From Streptomyces uncialis (GTDB taxonomy: Bacteria; Actinomycetota; Actinomycetes; Streptomycetales; Streptomycetaceae): a DNA stretch of 64,000 bases. Positions 1-8,136 of the stretch are shown here, piece by piece (positions within the stretch are counted from its first letter, which is position 1; every line of letters begins with the position of its first letter). The DNA lies in the NCBI RefSeq assembly GCF_001905345.1, contig NZ_LFBV01000001.1, positions 24,041 through 88,040 of the forward strand. The letters run 5' to 3'. The position numbers and the translations under genes were made by a program. The notes beneath the pieces are model-generated. The model was not told where the DNA came from and made no database searches. It saw only the letters and a list, made by a program, of their open reading frames with translations.

Positions 1-223
1 CCACCGGGCTCTGGAGGACATGACCGCCGTGCCCATGGGTGAGCACCCCGGGCGCGCTCAATTCGGACGGCACACCGCCGGTCACCGCCCAGCCGCCCGA
101 GGCGGCCAGCACGAGAGCGCAGACCGCGAGCGCGAGACGGCCCTGCGGGCGGGCCAGCCGCACCGGCAGGTCGAGCTCCTCGGGCGACCGGGCCTTGGCC
201 AGGGCCCGTTGACGGAACTGCAC
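1..223 (-). CDS. NHLM-type bacteriocin secretion protein (HlyD-like), N-terminal part
   Basis: Only the first 74 codons are present; the gene runs off the left edge. It would be the membrane-fusion-type partner of an NHLM peptide exporter, acting with a peptidase-containing ABC transporter to mature and export GG-leader peptides. The GTG start at 223 follows a GGGGAAGG ribosome site. Residues 16-28 (RSPEELDLPVRLA-like) resemble the usual N-terminus of this family, and one membrane segment (LALAVCALVLAAS) follows at about 30-47. It lies 89 bases downstream of the GG-leader peptide gene on the same strand, so both are probably on one transcript. The family call rests on the N-terminus only. Confidence 0.7.
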   Translation of the reverse strand, partial: MQFRQRALAKARSPEELDLPVRLARPQGRLALAVCALVLAASGGWAVTGGVPSELSAPGVLTHGHGGHVLQSPV

Positions 224-312
224 GGCACCTTCCCCTCTCCACGGCCCGTCGGCCGGACACAGCCGTGCGCCCCGGGCCGGGGGGCCACGGGGCGCACGGG
301 CGGTTCAGCTCC

Positions 313-528
313 TCAGAGCCCGGCGACCAGACCGGCGACCGGGGCGGTGCTCAGCCCCGAGGTGTCCTCGACGCCGCCGGTGACCGTGCCGAGCGTCGCC
401 GAAACGGGGGCGACCGAGTCGGCGGTGGAGGCCACCGTGCCGAGGACGTCGCCGACGAGTCCGCCGGACACGTTGTCCAGGTCGCTGTCGGAGATCTCGG
501 CGGTCTCGACCTGGGGGGTGATGTCCAT
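313..528 (-). CDS. GG-leader precursor peptide (type A2 lantipeptide-like), Cys-free core
   Basis: A 71-residue peptide. The leader (residues 1-23) is acidic, contains ISDSDLDNVSGG and ends in a double Gly at 22-23, the classic cut site of C39 peptidase/ABC exporters. The predicted core (24-71) is rich in Gly, Ala, Val, Ser and Thr and has no Cys and no aromatic residue, so lanthionine rings cannot form in it. ATG at 528 has a GGAAGGG site upstream. The neighbour downstream is the NHLM secretion protein, which supports a secreted-peptide role. No modifying enzyme is visible in the window, but the locus continues to the left. Streptomyces homologues are often labelled type A2 lantipeptides; activity and modification are unknown. 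Confidence 0.75.
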   Translation of the reverse strand: MDITPQVETAEISDSDLDNVSGGLVGDVLGTVASTADSVAPVSATLGTVTGGVEDTSGLSTAPVAGLVAGL

Positions 529-946
529 GATGTGCGTGCCCTTCCGATGGATGTACGTGAGCGGGATCGGCCGGCTCGGGGGAATCCCGCCGGACCGGCC
601 CGGCGGCCGTCAACTCCCGTGCGTTCCAGGAGCCCTTCCGGGTGACCGCCGTCTGGCGCAGATACAAGCACGGGGGCCGCGCGGGCGGCCAACCCGTCGT
701 CCCGGGGCCACCCACGATGTCCAAGGGTGGTGCAGACGCGCTCACCGTTCGGTGCCGCCGCCTTCACCGGATGCCCGGAAACCCCCGCCCCCCGAACCGG
801 ACACTCCCGCACACACCTCGCCCCGTCCCGCGCGCCCCGCACCCCGGCTCGCACGCACGTGCCCACCCCCGGCCTCCCATGTGCAGATCCCGTACCCACC
901 CTCCCAGGGGGCGCGGGCGAAGGCGTTCCGCGAGGTCGCGCCCCCT
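529..946. other. Intergenic region upstream of the precursor peptide gene
   Basis: About 420 bases without a convincing gene. The frames that cross it are antisense or extensions of neighbouring frames without codon bias. It must hold the promoter of the peptide/export operon, transcribed leftward. I see an isolated TTGACG on the minus strand but no well-spaced -10, so no promoter is called. Confidence 0.5.
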
Positions 947-2800
947 TCAGACCAGCGAAGCGGACCCGCCCGACGGCCGGGGCGCCGCGTACATCGCCTC
1001 GATCTCCGCCGCGAACGCCTCGACGACCGCACCCCGCCGCACCTTGAACGACGGCGTCAGCAACCCCCCGCCCACCGTGAACTCCGCGGGCAGGATGTGG
1101 AACGCCCGGATGGACTCCGCCGGGGACACCCCGGAGTTGGCCCGCACCACGGCGCGCTGGACCATCGCCCGCAACGCCGTGTCCTCCCCGTCCCCGCCGC
1201 CCTGGCCGGTCAGCTTGCGCCAGTGCGCCACCGCCGCCGGATCGAGGGTGATCAGCGCGGCGAGACAGGGCTGGTCGTCCCCGACGACCACGCACTGCGA
1301 CACCAGCGGATCGTCCCGCACCCGCTCCTCCAGGGCGAGCGGCGCCACCGTCCGGCCGGTACTGGTCACGATGAGATCGTTCTTGCGCCCGGTGATGACG
1401 AGATACCCGTCGTCGTCCAGGAACCCGAGGTCCCCCGTACCGAACCAGCCCCCGCGCAGGGCGGTACGGGACGCCCGGACGTCGTTCAGATAGCCGAGGA
1501 AGACATTGTCGCCCCGCACCCAGATCTCGCCGTCAGCGGCGATGTGCAGCGAATCACCCGGCAACGGTTTGCCCACCGTGCCGAACTTGACCGCGCCCGG
1601 CGGCTGCGCGGCGCAGCCGCCGGAGGTCTCCGTCAGCCCGTACCCGTCGTACACGGTGATCCCGGCGCCCGCGAAGAACAGCCCCAGCCGGCGGCGCAGC
1701 GTGGACCCGCCGGACACCGCGCAGCGCGCCCGGCCGCCGAAGACCGCCCTGATCCGCGCGTACACCGTGTGGTCGTACAGCGCGTGCTGCATCCGCAGCC
1801 CGGCCCCCGGGCCGGTCCCCTCCCCGTGCCGTTCCCGCTCCACCGCCTCCGCGTACCGCACCGCGACGGACACCGCCCGGTCGAACACGGCCGCCTTGCC
1901 GCCGAGTTCGGCGCGGCGGCGGGCCTGCCGGAAGATCCGCTCGAAGACATGGGGCACGGCGATCACACAGCTCGGCCGGAAGCTCGCCAGCGACGGCAGC
2001 AGCGCCCCGGGCCTCATGTCCGGCTGATGGGCGAGCCGGACACCCCGGCGGACGGCGGCGACGGCGATCATCAGCCCGCACACATGGGCCATCGGCAGGA
2101 ACGTCAGCAGCGAACGGTCCCCGTCCTCGGCGGTCAGCACCTCGCCCCAGCCCCCGACGAGGGTGTCCGTCCCGTACGCGAGGTTGCGGTGGGTGAGCAG
2201 ACAGCCGCGCGGCTGCGGGGACGTCGTACCGGAGGTGTGCACGATCGCGGCGATCTGCTCGGGGCGGACCGCCGCCCGGCAGCGGTGGACCTCCTCGTCG
2301 GGCACCTGAGCGCCCTCCGCCACCAGCTGCTCCACACAGCCGGCGTCCAGCTGCCAGATCCGGGAGAACAGCGGCAGCCCGTCGCACACCGCGGCCACGG
2401 TCATCGCATGGCCCTCGTCCTCCACGACGACCGCCGAGACCTGCGTGTCACGCAGGATCCAGCGCACCTGGTCCGTGGACGACGTGGGGTACACGGGCAC
2501 GACCCGCGCCCCCACGGTCCACAGGGCGAACGCGAACAGCGTCCACTCGTAGCGGGTGCGGGACATCAGGGCGACCCGGTCACCGAACCGGATGCCGCCC
2601 GCGAGCAGGCCCTTGGCGACGCCCATGACCTCGTCGCGGAACCCGGCGGCCGTCAGCGGGACCCACACACCGCCCGGCCGGTCACCGCCCAGGGACATCG
2701 CCACGGTGTCCGGTTCCCGCCGGGCCCGGTCGAAGACCTCGTCCGCGAGTCCGCCCGCGGCCAGTGGCTCCACCAGACGCGGCACGCTGATCTCGCGCAT
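947..2800 (-). CDS. Long-chain fatty acid-CoA ligase (AMP-binding, FadD15-like)
   Basis: A 617-residue adenylate-forming enzyme that should activate a fatty acid with ATP and transfer it to CoA. Visible motifs are HTSGTTSPQPRG (P-loop), YDGYGLTETSGG, the TGDLGFLDDDGY hinge and GRKNDLI; the LTPSFKVRR segment near the C-terminus carries the expected catalytic Lys. The P-loop is unusual: the common SGTTGxPKG is SGTTSPQPRG here. The start at 2800 was preferred to an earlier in-frame ATG at 2854 because a GGAGGAAGG site sits just upstream. It stands alone, more than 400 bases upstream of the peptide gene and not obviously linked to it. The substrate chain length cannot be read from the sequence. 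Confidence 0.88.
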   Translation of the reverse strand: MREISVPRLVEPLAAGGLADEVFDRARREPDTVAMSLGGDRPGGVWVPLTAAGFRDEVMGVAKGLLAGGIRFGDRVALMSRTRYEWTLFAFALWTVGARVVPVYPTSSTDQVRWILRDTQVSAVVVEDEGHAMTVAAVCDGLPLFSRIWQLDAGCVEQLVAEGAQVPDEEVHRCRAAVRPEQIAAIVHTSGTTSPQPRGCLLTHRNLAYGTDTLVGGWGEVLTAEDGDRSLLTFLPMAHVCGLMIAVAAVRRGVRLAHQPDMRPGALLPSLASFRPSCVIAVPHVFERIFRQARRRAELGGKAAVFDRAVSVAVRYAEAVERERHGEGTGPGAGLRMQHALYDHTVYARIRAVFGGRARCAVSGGSTLRRRLGLFFAGAGITVYDGYGLTETSGGCAAQPPGAVKFGTVGKPLPGDSLHIAADGEIWVRGDNVFLGYLNDVRASRTALRGGWFGTGDLGFLDDDGYLVITGRKNDLIVTSTGRTVAPLALEERVRDDPLVSQCVVVGDDQPCLAALITLDPAAVAHWRKLTGQGGGDGEDTALRAMVQRAVVRANSGVSPAESIRAFHILPAEFTVGGGLLTPSFKVRRGAVVEAFAAEIEAMYAAPRPSGGSASLV

Positions 2801-3007
2801 CGCGGCCCCCTTCCTCCCGTCCCGCCGTGCGGACGGCAGCACGGGCACGGGCACGGGACAGCGGCATTCGACGCGAACCGCTCGTCACGGACGGGACTGC
2901 CTAGAGGGTGACATGGAAGGCACGCGCCGCGCGCGTGATCACCTGATTTGGCTCCGGCGCGCCCGCTCACCGTTCGTCCGTCCGCCCCGCCGCCGTCCCG
3001 GCCGCGC

Positions 3008-4444
3008 TCAGTGGTGTCCGGAGCCGAGGGCCGTGGCCAGTTCCCGGTCGGTCAGCGGCGGCCCCGCCAGCGGCGGCAGCCGGGGTCCGCGCAGCACCGC
3101 GAACACCACCTCGGGCCGCACCAGCGCGGTCATCGGCGCCGACAGCGTCATCACGTCCAGCAGCGCCTTGGCGACCAGGGGCCGGGCGCTCGCCGTCCGC
3201 ATCAGCCGGTCGACATAGCGGCGCGCCGCCTTCGCGGACGGCCCGGGGCGGCGCCCGATCGAGCCCGGGTACAGGATGTCCTGGGCGGTCGCCAGATCCC
3301 AGGCCACCGAGACCGGCCGGGCCACGGCCCGTTGGGCGCGCCGCGCCTGGCCCGGCGTCCCGAGCCCCTCGGCGTCCACGAGCTGCCGCAGCGCCAGCGC
3401 CCCCTCGGCGGCCACCGACATCCCGTGCCCGTACACGGGGTTGTACGTGGCGACCGCGTCCCCCAGCACCAGGAACCCGTCCGGCCACGGGGCGACCCGT
3501 TCGAAGAAGCGGCGGCGGTTGACGGTGCTGCGGGTCACCCGTACCCCGGTGAGCGGCTCGGCGCGGGCTATCAGTTCTCCCACCACCGGATGGCGCACCG
3601 TGCGCGCGAACGGCTCGAAGCCCTCCGGGGACGGGCCCGGTTCACCGCCCCGGGTACCGGACAGTGTCACGAGCCACCGCTCACCCTCTATGGGCACGAT
3701 CGTCGTCGTCCGGCCCGGCCGCGCCTCGCGGGCGTCGGCCTGGACGTTCACCACCGGGAAGTCCTCGGTCCCCGGCGGCGCCCGGAAGATCCGGGAGGCG
3801 TACACCAGCCCCGAGTCGACCTCCTCCTCCGCCGCCCGGGGCACCCCGAGCGCGGCCAGCTGGGCCACCGCCCGTGAGCCCCGGCCCGAGGCGTCCACCA
3901 CCAGATCCGCGGCGAGGAATCGTTCCTCCGCCCCCTGACCCGGGCCGACCCGCAGCCGTACCCCGGTGACGCGGCGCGCGTCGCCCTCCAGGGCGAGCAG
4001 TTCGGAGTGCTCCAGGACGGTCACCGCCGGGTCCTCGGCGACGCTCTGCCGGATGCCCCAGTCCAGCAGATCGCGACTTGCCGCGATCATGAACTGGAGC
4101 TCGGGGAACCGGCGTATCCAGCCGCTCGGCTGCATCGACACCAGCCCGGTCGGCAGCGCTATCCGGCGGGCCCCGGCCGCCAGCCACCGTGCGGTGACCC
4201 CGGGCAGCAGCTCCTCCAGCGCGCGCGCCCCGCCCGACCACAGCAGATGGGCGTGCCGGGCCTGCGGAAGCCCCTTGCGTGATTCGGGACCCTCCGGCAG
4301 GGTGTCCCGCTCCACCAGGGTGACCCGGGCGTGGCCCCGCAGCGCGGCGGCCGCCGCCAGGCCCGCGACTCCCGCGCCGATCACCACGGCATGGCGGTGC
4401 GGGGTGTCCCGGGCGGCTCCGGCGGATCTATCGGATGGGCTCAT
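3008..4444 (-). CDS. FAD-dependent monooxygenase/oxidoreductase
   Basis: A 478-residue flavoprotein with the dinucleotide-binding motif GAGVAG at residues 23-28 followed by an acidic LVERD strand end. A second FAD-contact segment, FLVLGDAVATYNPVYGHG, is typical of the para-hydroxybenzoate hydroxylase/squalene-epoxidase-like fold. The start at 4444 overlaps the end of the membrane protein gene by 17 bases, which suggests translational coupling; an earlier ATG at 4546 lies deep in that gene and is unlikely. It is the last gene of the XRE-protease-membrane protein operon. The substrate is unknown. No signal peptide is seen, so it is cytoplasmic or membrane-associated. Confidence 0.85.
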   Translation of the reverse strand: MSPSDRSAGAARDTPHRHAVVIGAGVAGLAAAAALRGHARVTLVERDTLPEGPESRKGLPQARHAHLLWSGGARALEELLPGVTARWLAAGARRIALPTGLVSMQPSGWIRRFPELQFMIAASRDLLDWGIRQSVAEDPAVTVLEHSELLALEGDARRVTGVRLRVGPGQGAEERFLAADLVVDASGRGSRAVAQLAALGVPRAAEEEVDSGLVYASRIFRAPPGTEDFPVVNVQADAREARPGRTTTIVPIEGERWLVTLSGTRGGEPGPSPEGFEPFARTVRHPVVGELIARAEPLTGVRVTRSTVNRRRFFERVAPWPDGFLVLGDAVATYNPVYGHGMSVAAEGALALRQLVDAEGLGTPGQARRAQRAVARPVSVAWDLATAQDILYPGSIGRRPGPSAKAARRYVDRLMRTASARPLVAKALLDVMTLSAPMTALVRPEVVFAVLRGPRLPPLAGPPLTDRELATALGSGHH

Positions 4445-5633
4445 GGGTACCGCTTTCTGACCGGGCGACGGCCGTACGGGCCGCCGCGACGACGGGGGAG
4501 TGGCGCAGCGCCAGGGACATCCGGACCAGGTCACGGGGGCCCTCACCGGAGACGGCGGTGTCCGGCGGCCCGTCCGGCCGCGCCAGCGCCGTCCCCTCCG
4601 GATCGGCCGCGCGCGCCCGTACCGCGGCGGTCACCATCGCCGCGTCGGCGACGGCCCGCGCCTGCGCCGGACCGTTCCCGGACGCGACGGCGGCGGCGTG
4701 CGCGCGGGCGTGGACCCGGCTGTCGAAGTACGGGTACAGGCTGAGCATCCCGTCATGGATGTCGGACTCGCGCTGGGTCACCAGGAGATCCGCCGACGGC
4801 CACCAGGAGATCCGCGACGGTGCGACGCCGTGCGGCCCGAGTCCGCGCAGCTCGCGCCAGAGCGGGCCGAGCCTGCGGTAGGTCGACCAGACGGTGACCT
4901 GCTCCCCGAGCCGCTGGAACGCCAGCGGCAGACAGAACCCGATGGCGCTGAACAGGGCCGCCGCCGAGGCCAGCAGGGGCGCCGTCTCGGAGCTGAGCCA
5001 GTCGAGGTCATGGCCCGCCCAGCGCGCGAACACCGCCGTGAACTTGGTCGCCGCGTACGACAGGTTGAACAGATACCCGACGGCGATGGCGGACAGCCCC
5101 GCGCGCAGCAGCCCCCGTACCTGGAGCGACCAGCGCAGGCACAGATAGGCCATGGCGACGCCCGCGACCGTGAGCCCGGTCAGGTACAGCACGATCATCT
5201 CGCGGATGTACGGGGTGTTGGCGTAGTAGGTGTCCAGGTCGCGCAGCCGTTCCACCGGCGCGTCACCGAGCGCGAACAGCACCACGAGGGCCACGCTCAC
5301 CGCGGTGTACCCGGCGATCCAGCGGCGCGAGACCCGCCGGGTCACCTCGGGCGGTCCGCCGCGCCAGTTGACCATCAGCACCAGACAGGAGGCGCTGAAC
5401 GCGGACAGCAGGGCGTACACGAGCGGCCCGGAGATGTTGGGCACCCCCGTGATCCGGTTGACCTGCGCGATCGTCGGCGGCGCGGAGAAGAAGAACACCG
5501 AGGTGCCGAGCGCGAGCAGCGCGCACACCGAGCGCAGCAGCGGATCGCGCCACTCCCGCAGCAGGGAGGGGAACTTGAAGGCGAGCGCGATGCCCGTCGC
5601 CGCGGCGGGCAGATAGTAGTCGGGGCCGTTCAC
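4428..5633 (-). CDS. MAB_1171c-like polytopic membrane protein
   Basis: A 401-residue integral membrane protein with a GTG start at 5633, three bases after the stop of the protease gene. At least six or seven hydrophobic segments fill residues 1 to about 240; the C-terminal 150 residues are soluble, His/Arg-containing and probably cytoplasmic. The pattern matches the actinobacterial family named after MAB_1171c, sometimes annotated as a putative transporter without experimental support. The family is often found next to an XRE regulator and an ImmA/IrrE-like protein, exactly as here. Transported or sensed molecules are unknown. Confidence 0.75.
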   Translation of the reverse strand: MNGPDYYLPAAATGIALAFKFPSLLREWRDPLLRSVCALLALGTSVFFFSAPPTIAQVNRITGVPNISGPLVYALLSAFSASCLVLMVNWRGGPPEVTRRVSRRWIAGYTAVSVALVVLFALGDAPVERLRDLDTYYANTPYIREMIVLYLTGLTVAGVAMAYLCLRWSLQVRGLLRAGLSAIAVGYLFNLSYAATKFTAVFARWAGHDLDWLSSETAPLLASAAALFSAIGFCLPLAFQRLGEQVTVWSTYRRLGPLWRELRGLGPHGVAPSRISWWPSADLLVTQRESDIHDGMLSLYPYFDSRVHARAHAAAVASGNGPAQARAVADAAMVTAAVRARAADPEGTALARPDGPPDTAVSGEGPRDLVRMSLALRHSPVVAAARTAVARSESGTHEPIR

Positions 5634-5636
5634 GCC

Positions 5637-6197
5637 TCAGCCTTGCGGCCTGCGATAGCCCAGGGACGCCTCGATACGGGCGGTCAGCTCGTCACGCGGG
5701 GCCTGCCCGCGGCCCGCCGGGCCGGCTGTCCGGGAGCGGCACTTGCTGGCGAGCAGCAGCCCGAAGCTCTCGGCCTCCTCCTCCTCGACGGCGTGCGAAC
5801 GGCTGCGGGCGGCGACCCTGCGGACCGTGTCCTGGAGATCGACGCCACCGGCGAGCAGCCGGGCGGCCACGCCCGTGCCCGCCGCGTCCACGTGCCGGGT
5901 GCTGTGTCCGGCCGTCATGTGCCACAGCTCATGCCCGAGGATGACCAACTGGTGGTCGGGCGCGGTGCGTTCCTCGATCACGATGAGGTCCTGGTCGGCC
6001 ATGTCCAGCCAGAGGCCGCTCGCCGTGCCCGGCGGGAACGCGGCCATCCGGTGGTTGACCGGCCGACCGCGCCGCCGGCTCATCGTCGCGCACAGCGCGC
6101 CGATCAGGGCGCCGGGGGTGTCGGGTATCTCGGGGGGCAGTCCGGCGATGAGTTCGCCGCACAACTTGCGCATGTCCTTGGTGACCCGCGCGCGCAT
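5637..6197 (-). CDS. ImmA/IrrE-type (COG2856) zinc metalloprotease
   Basis: A 186-residue protein with the zinc-protease motif HELWH at residues 89-93, preceded by an ILG strand, as in ImmA/IrrE-family proteins that cleave regulators. A basic, acidic-patched C-terminal tail includes EEEEAESFG. The ATG at 6197 shares one base with the stop of the XRE gene (TGATG); longer in-frame starts lie inside that gene and were rejected. In characterised pairs (ImmA-ImmR, IrrE-DdrO) such proteases inactivate an XRE repressor, so the adjacent XRE protein is the obvious candidate target. That role is inferred, not shown. Some annotations call these proteins the toxin of a toxin-antitoxin pair. Confidence 0.82.
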   Translation of the reverse strand: MRARVTKDMRKLCGELIAGLPPEIPDTPGALIGALCATMSRRRGRPVNHRMAAFPPGTASGLWLDMADQDLIVIEERTAPDHQLVILGHELWHMTAGHSTRHVDAAGTGVAARLLAGGVDLQDTVRRVAARSRSHAVEEEEAESFGLLLASKCRSRTAGPAGRGQAPRDELTARIEASLGYRRPQG

Positions 6198-6928
6198 CAG
6201 GGCTCCGTGGGGCCGTGGGGCGGCTTGACGCTCTCCAGCAGCATGTCCAGCCACTCCGTGACCTTGTCGCGGTGCTTGTCGGTGGGGAGTTGGGCGGCGC
6301 GCCAGGCGATACCGCGCACCCCGTGATTCTGCAACAGCTGTTCCAGAGCGTCGTCCATCGCGTCCCGCGACGGGTTCCCGGGATCCGCGCCCGGCGCGGT
6401 GCCCGGCGGCGCGGGCGGCGCGGGCGGCACGGCGCGGTCCTGGGCGGCGGCCCACTGGAGCAGTTCCTGCTCGGTGAGCTGGAGCGCGGAGACCAGCGCG
6501 TCGGCGTCCTCGGCGGTCAGGAACCCCGCGTGGACGCCGAAGAAGCGCTGGATGGCCGCGCAGTGCTCCATCGTGGGCCGCCGGTCGCCGTTGATGAGGG
6601 CGCCGGCCTGCTGCCGTGACATCCCGGCGCCGTCGGCGATCTCCTGCTGGGTCCAGCGGCGGCCGTTCGGTTTCAGCCGTGTTCTGCGCAGCAGGTCGAA
6701 CCGCTGGAGGAACCGGGCCTGGAGATCGGGCTCACCGCCCGTGCGCCCGGTCAGCAGATCCCTGACCACTTCCTCCGGTACCCCCGAGGCCACCGTGAGC
6801 CGGGGTATGTCGAAGACCTCGGCGTGGGGCACGCCGAGGCGGTCGGCGAGATCGCGGACCCGGGCGACAACACCCGGCAACGAGCCCGAGGGAGTGACGC
6901 CACCCGGCAGCGAGAAGCCATCCGTCAC
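6197..6928 (-). CDS. XRE-family transcriptional regulator
   Basis: A 243-residue regulator. A helix-turn-helix of Cro/C1 type covers about residues 88-135, with TQQEIADGAGMSRQQAGALI as core; a Pro/Gly-rich linker lies at about 165-190, and an acidic helical C-terminus follows. GTG at 6928 has an AGGAGACC site. It is the first gene of a minus-strand operon with the metalloprotease (one-base overlap), the membrane protein and the FAD enzyme. An inverted repeat GTCAAC-N20-GTTGAC about 290 bases upstream is a possible operator. A likely arrangement is autorepression relieved by the protease, but nothing in the sequence proves it. Confidence 0.85.
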   Translation of the reverse strand: MTDGFSLPGGVTPSGSLPGVVARVRDLADRLGVPHAEVFDIPRLTVASGVPEEVVRDLLTGRTGGEPDLQARFLQRFDLLRRTRLKPNGRRWTQQEIADGAGMSRQQAGALINGDRRPTMEHCAAIQRFFGVHAGFLTAEDADALVSALQLTEQELLQWAAAQDRAVPPAPPAPPGTAPGADPGNPSRDAMDDALEQLLQNHGVRGIAWRAAQLPTDKHRDKVTEWLDMLLESVKPPHGPTEP

Positions 6929-7370
6929 CGAAGGTCTCCTAGAACCGACACGTCGAACAGGACCGAAACACGGCTACCGGCGAACCCGCCGGACGAACGG
7001 TCCACCGGACCGGCCGCGCAGAGCCGTCCCCGGCCACCGGGGGGCTCGCCGGGTCGCCGGGACGCACGGCGCGACCGTGGCGGAAACCGGACGGAACGCG
7101 CCCCGAGGGGCCCGCACCACGGTCTCCGGCATCGCGCCATGGACAGCATCGGAGACTAGTCCCTCACCAGCGCACGGGCCAGGCCGCGCCACATCTGTGG
7201 CGTGTTTTATTCGTCAACCGTCTGTAAATGCCACGATAGTTGACATGCTTCCGGTCGGGGTAGCACGATCGCCACGCGGTGGCACGACCGGGGGCGCCGT
7301 TCCCGTTGCCGGACCGCCGCGCCGCACGACCAGCGCTCGCCGTCAGAGCCGTAAGAGGGGTGACCACCCG
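6929..7370. other. Divergent promoter region between the XRE operon and the MmyB-type gene
   Basis: About 440 bases separating two divergent genes. Most of it is GC-rich, but 7195-7250 is clearly richer in A/T than its surroundings, as expected for promoter DNA. This island holds the GTCAAC/GTTGAC inverted repeat, a plus-strand TTGACA (7240-7245) and a minus-strand TTGACG. No perfectly spaced -10 was found for either. No small gene is convincing. Confidence 0.5.
7213..7244. promoter_or_regulatory. Inverted repeat GTCAAC-N20-GTTGAC, candidate operator
   Basis: Left arm GTCAAC at 7213-7218 and right arm GTTGAC at 7239-7244 are perfect complements, in the A/T-rich centre of the divergent region. 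The right arm overlaps a TTGACA hexamer that could be the -35 of the MmyB-type gene. The XRE protein or the MmyB-type protein are the nearest candidates to bind. Six-base arms can occur by chance. Confidence 0.35.
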
Positions 7371-8048
7371 ATGGCATACGAGGCACAAGGGCGCCGACGA
7401 CCGGCCTGGGGGAGCGCGCGGACCGGGCCAGGATGCCGGGCCTATCTCCAGGACTACGCGGCCCTGCTGGACGCGGTCTCCTTTCCTTCCGTCGTCCTCG
7501 ACCACCGCTGGGACGTCGTGCTCGCCAACGACGCGTACGACGTGCTCTTCGGAGGTGTCGGGCCGCATCCGACAGCCATGCCCCGCGACAACTTCCTGCG
7601 CTTCGTCCTCTTCCACCCGGACGCCGCCACGGTCCTCGGGGACCATGAGTCGAGCTGGTGCCTGCCCATGCTCGCGCACTTCGCCGAGGCACTGGAACGG
7701 CACGCCGGCGACGAGGAACTCCAGGCCATCCGCGCCGCCATCGCCGACGACCCGATCATGGACGCCGCCTATCGGCACGGGCTGCCCCGCTGGATCAGCT
7801 CGGTCGGCGCGGAGGCGATCGCCAACGACGGGGCGCTGCGCCCGCTGACCCATCCGGACCCCCGGTGGGGACGCACCCACTGCCGGGTGGTGGGCGAGGC
7901 GCCCCAGACACTTCAGGACATGGGATTCTCCCGGCTGACCCTGGTCCTGCGGGAACCCCGGAGGGCGGGCGGCGGGCGGCGGCCCGTACGACGCGGCGCC
8001 CGAAGGGCCGTCGGATATCTGCGGGCGGTGCCCGCGGCCGACGGCTGA
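7371..8048 (+). CDS. MmyB-like ligand-binding (PAS-like) protein without HTH
   Basis: A 225-residue protein that matches the C-terminal sensor domain of MmyB-type XRE regulators: LLDAVSFPSVVLDHRWDVVLAN, an NFLRFVLFHP segment, and the HPDPRWGRTHCRVVGE end region. In ordinary MmyB proteins an N-terminal HTH of about 80 residues precedes this domain; here only some 20 residues do, and the upstream frame contains no HTH. The ATG at 7371 has an AGAGGGG site. It is divergent from the XRE operon, so it could supply ligand sensing to that XRE protein in trans. It ends just before a strong hairpin at 8070-8113. Confidence 0.72.
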   Translation: MAYEAQGRRRPAWGSARTGPGCRAYLQDYAALLDAVSFPSVVLDHRWDVVLANDAYDVLFGGVGPHPTAMPRDNFLRFVLFHPDAATVLGDHESSWCLPMLAHFAEALERHAGDEELQAIRAAIADDPIMDAAYRHGLPRWISSVGAEAIANDGALRPLTHPDPRWGRTHCRVVGEAPQTLQDMGFSRLTLVLREPRRAGGGRRPVRRGARRAVGYLRAVPAADG

Positions 8049-8069
8049 GGTTCCTTCCCCGAGGGGAAG

Positions 8070-8113
8070 GGGGTGGACGGCGCGACCGGTCAGGGGGCCG
8101 CGCCGTCCACCCC
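8070..8113. terminator. Perfect 15-bp hairpin between convergent genes
   Basis: GGGGTGGACGGCGCG at 8070-8084 pairs perfectly with 8099-8113 around a 14-base loop. It sits 21 bases after the MmyB-type gene stop and 23 bases before the sulfatase stop, so it can end transcripts from both sides. There is no T-run, as is usual in Streptomyces. Confidence 0.8.
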
Positions 8114-8136
8114 TTCGCGCCCGGGCCCGTCCCGCC

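Noticed and set aside
20..2911. Open frame of 963 codons on the plus strand antisense to the acyl-CoA ligase
   Set aside because: Product is Arg/Pro/His-rich without domains and the codon third positions lack GC bias; the ligase on the other strand explains the sequence.
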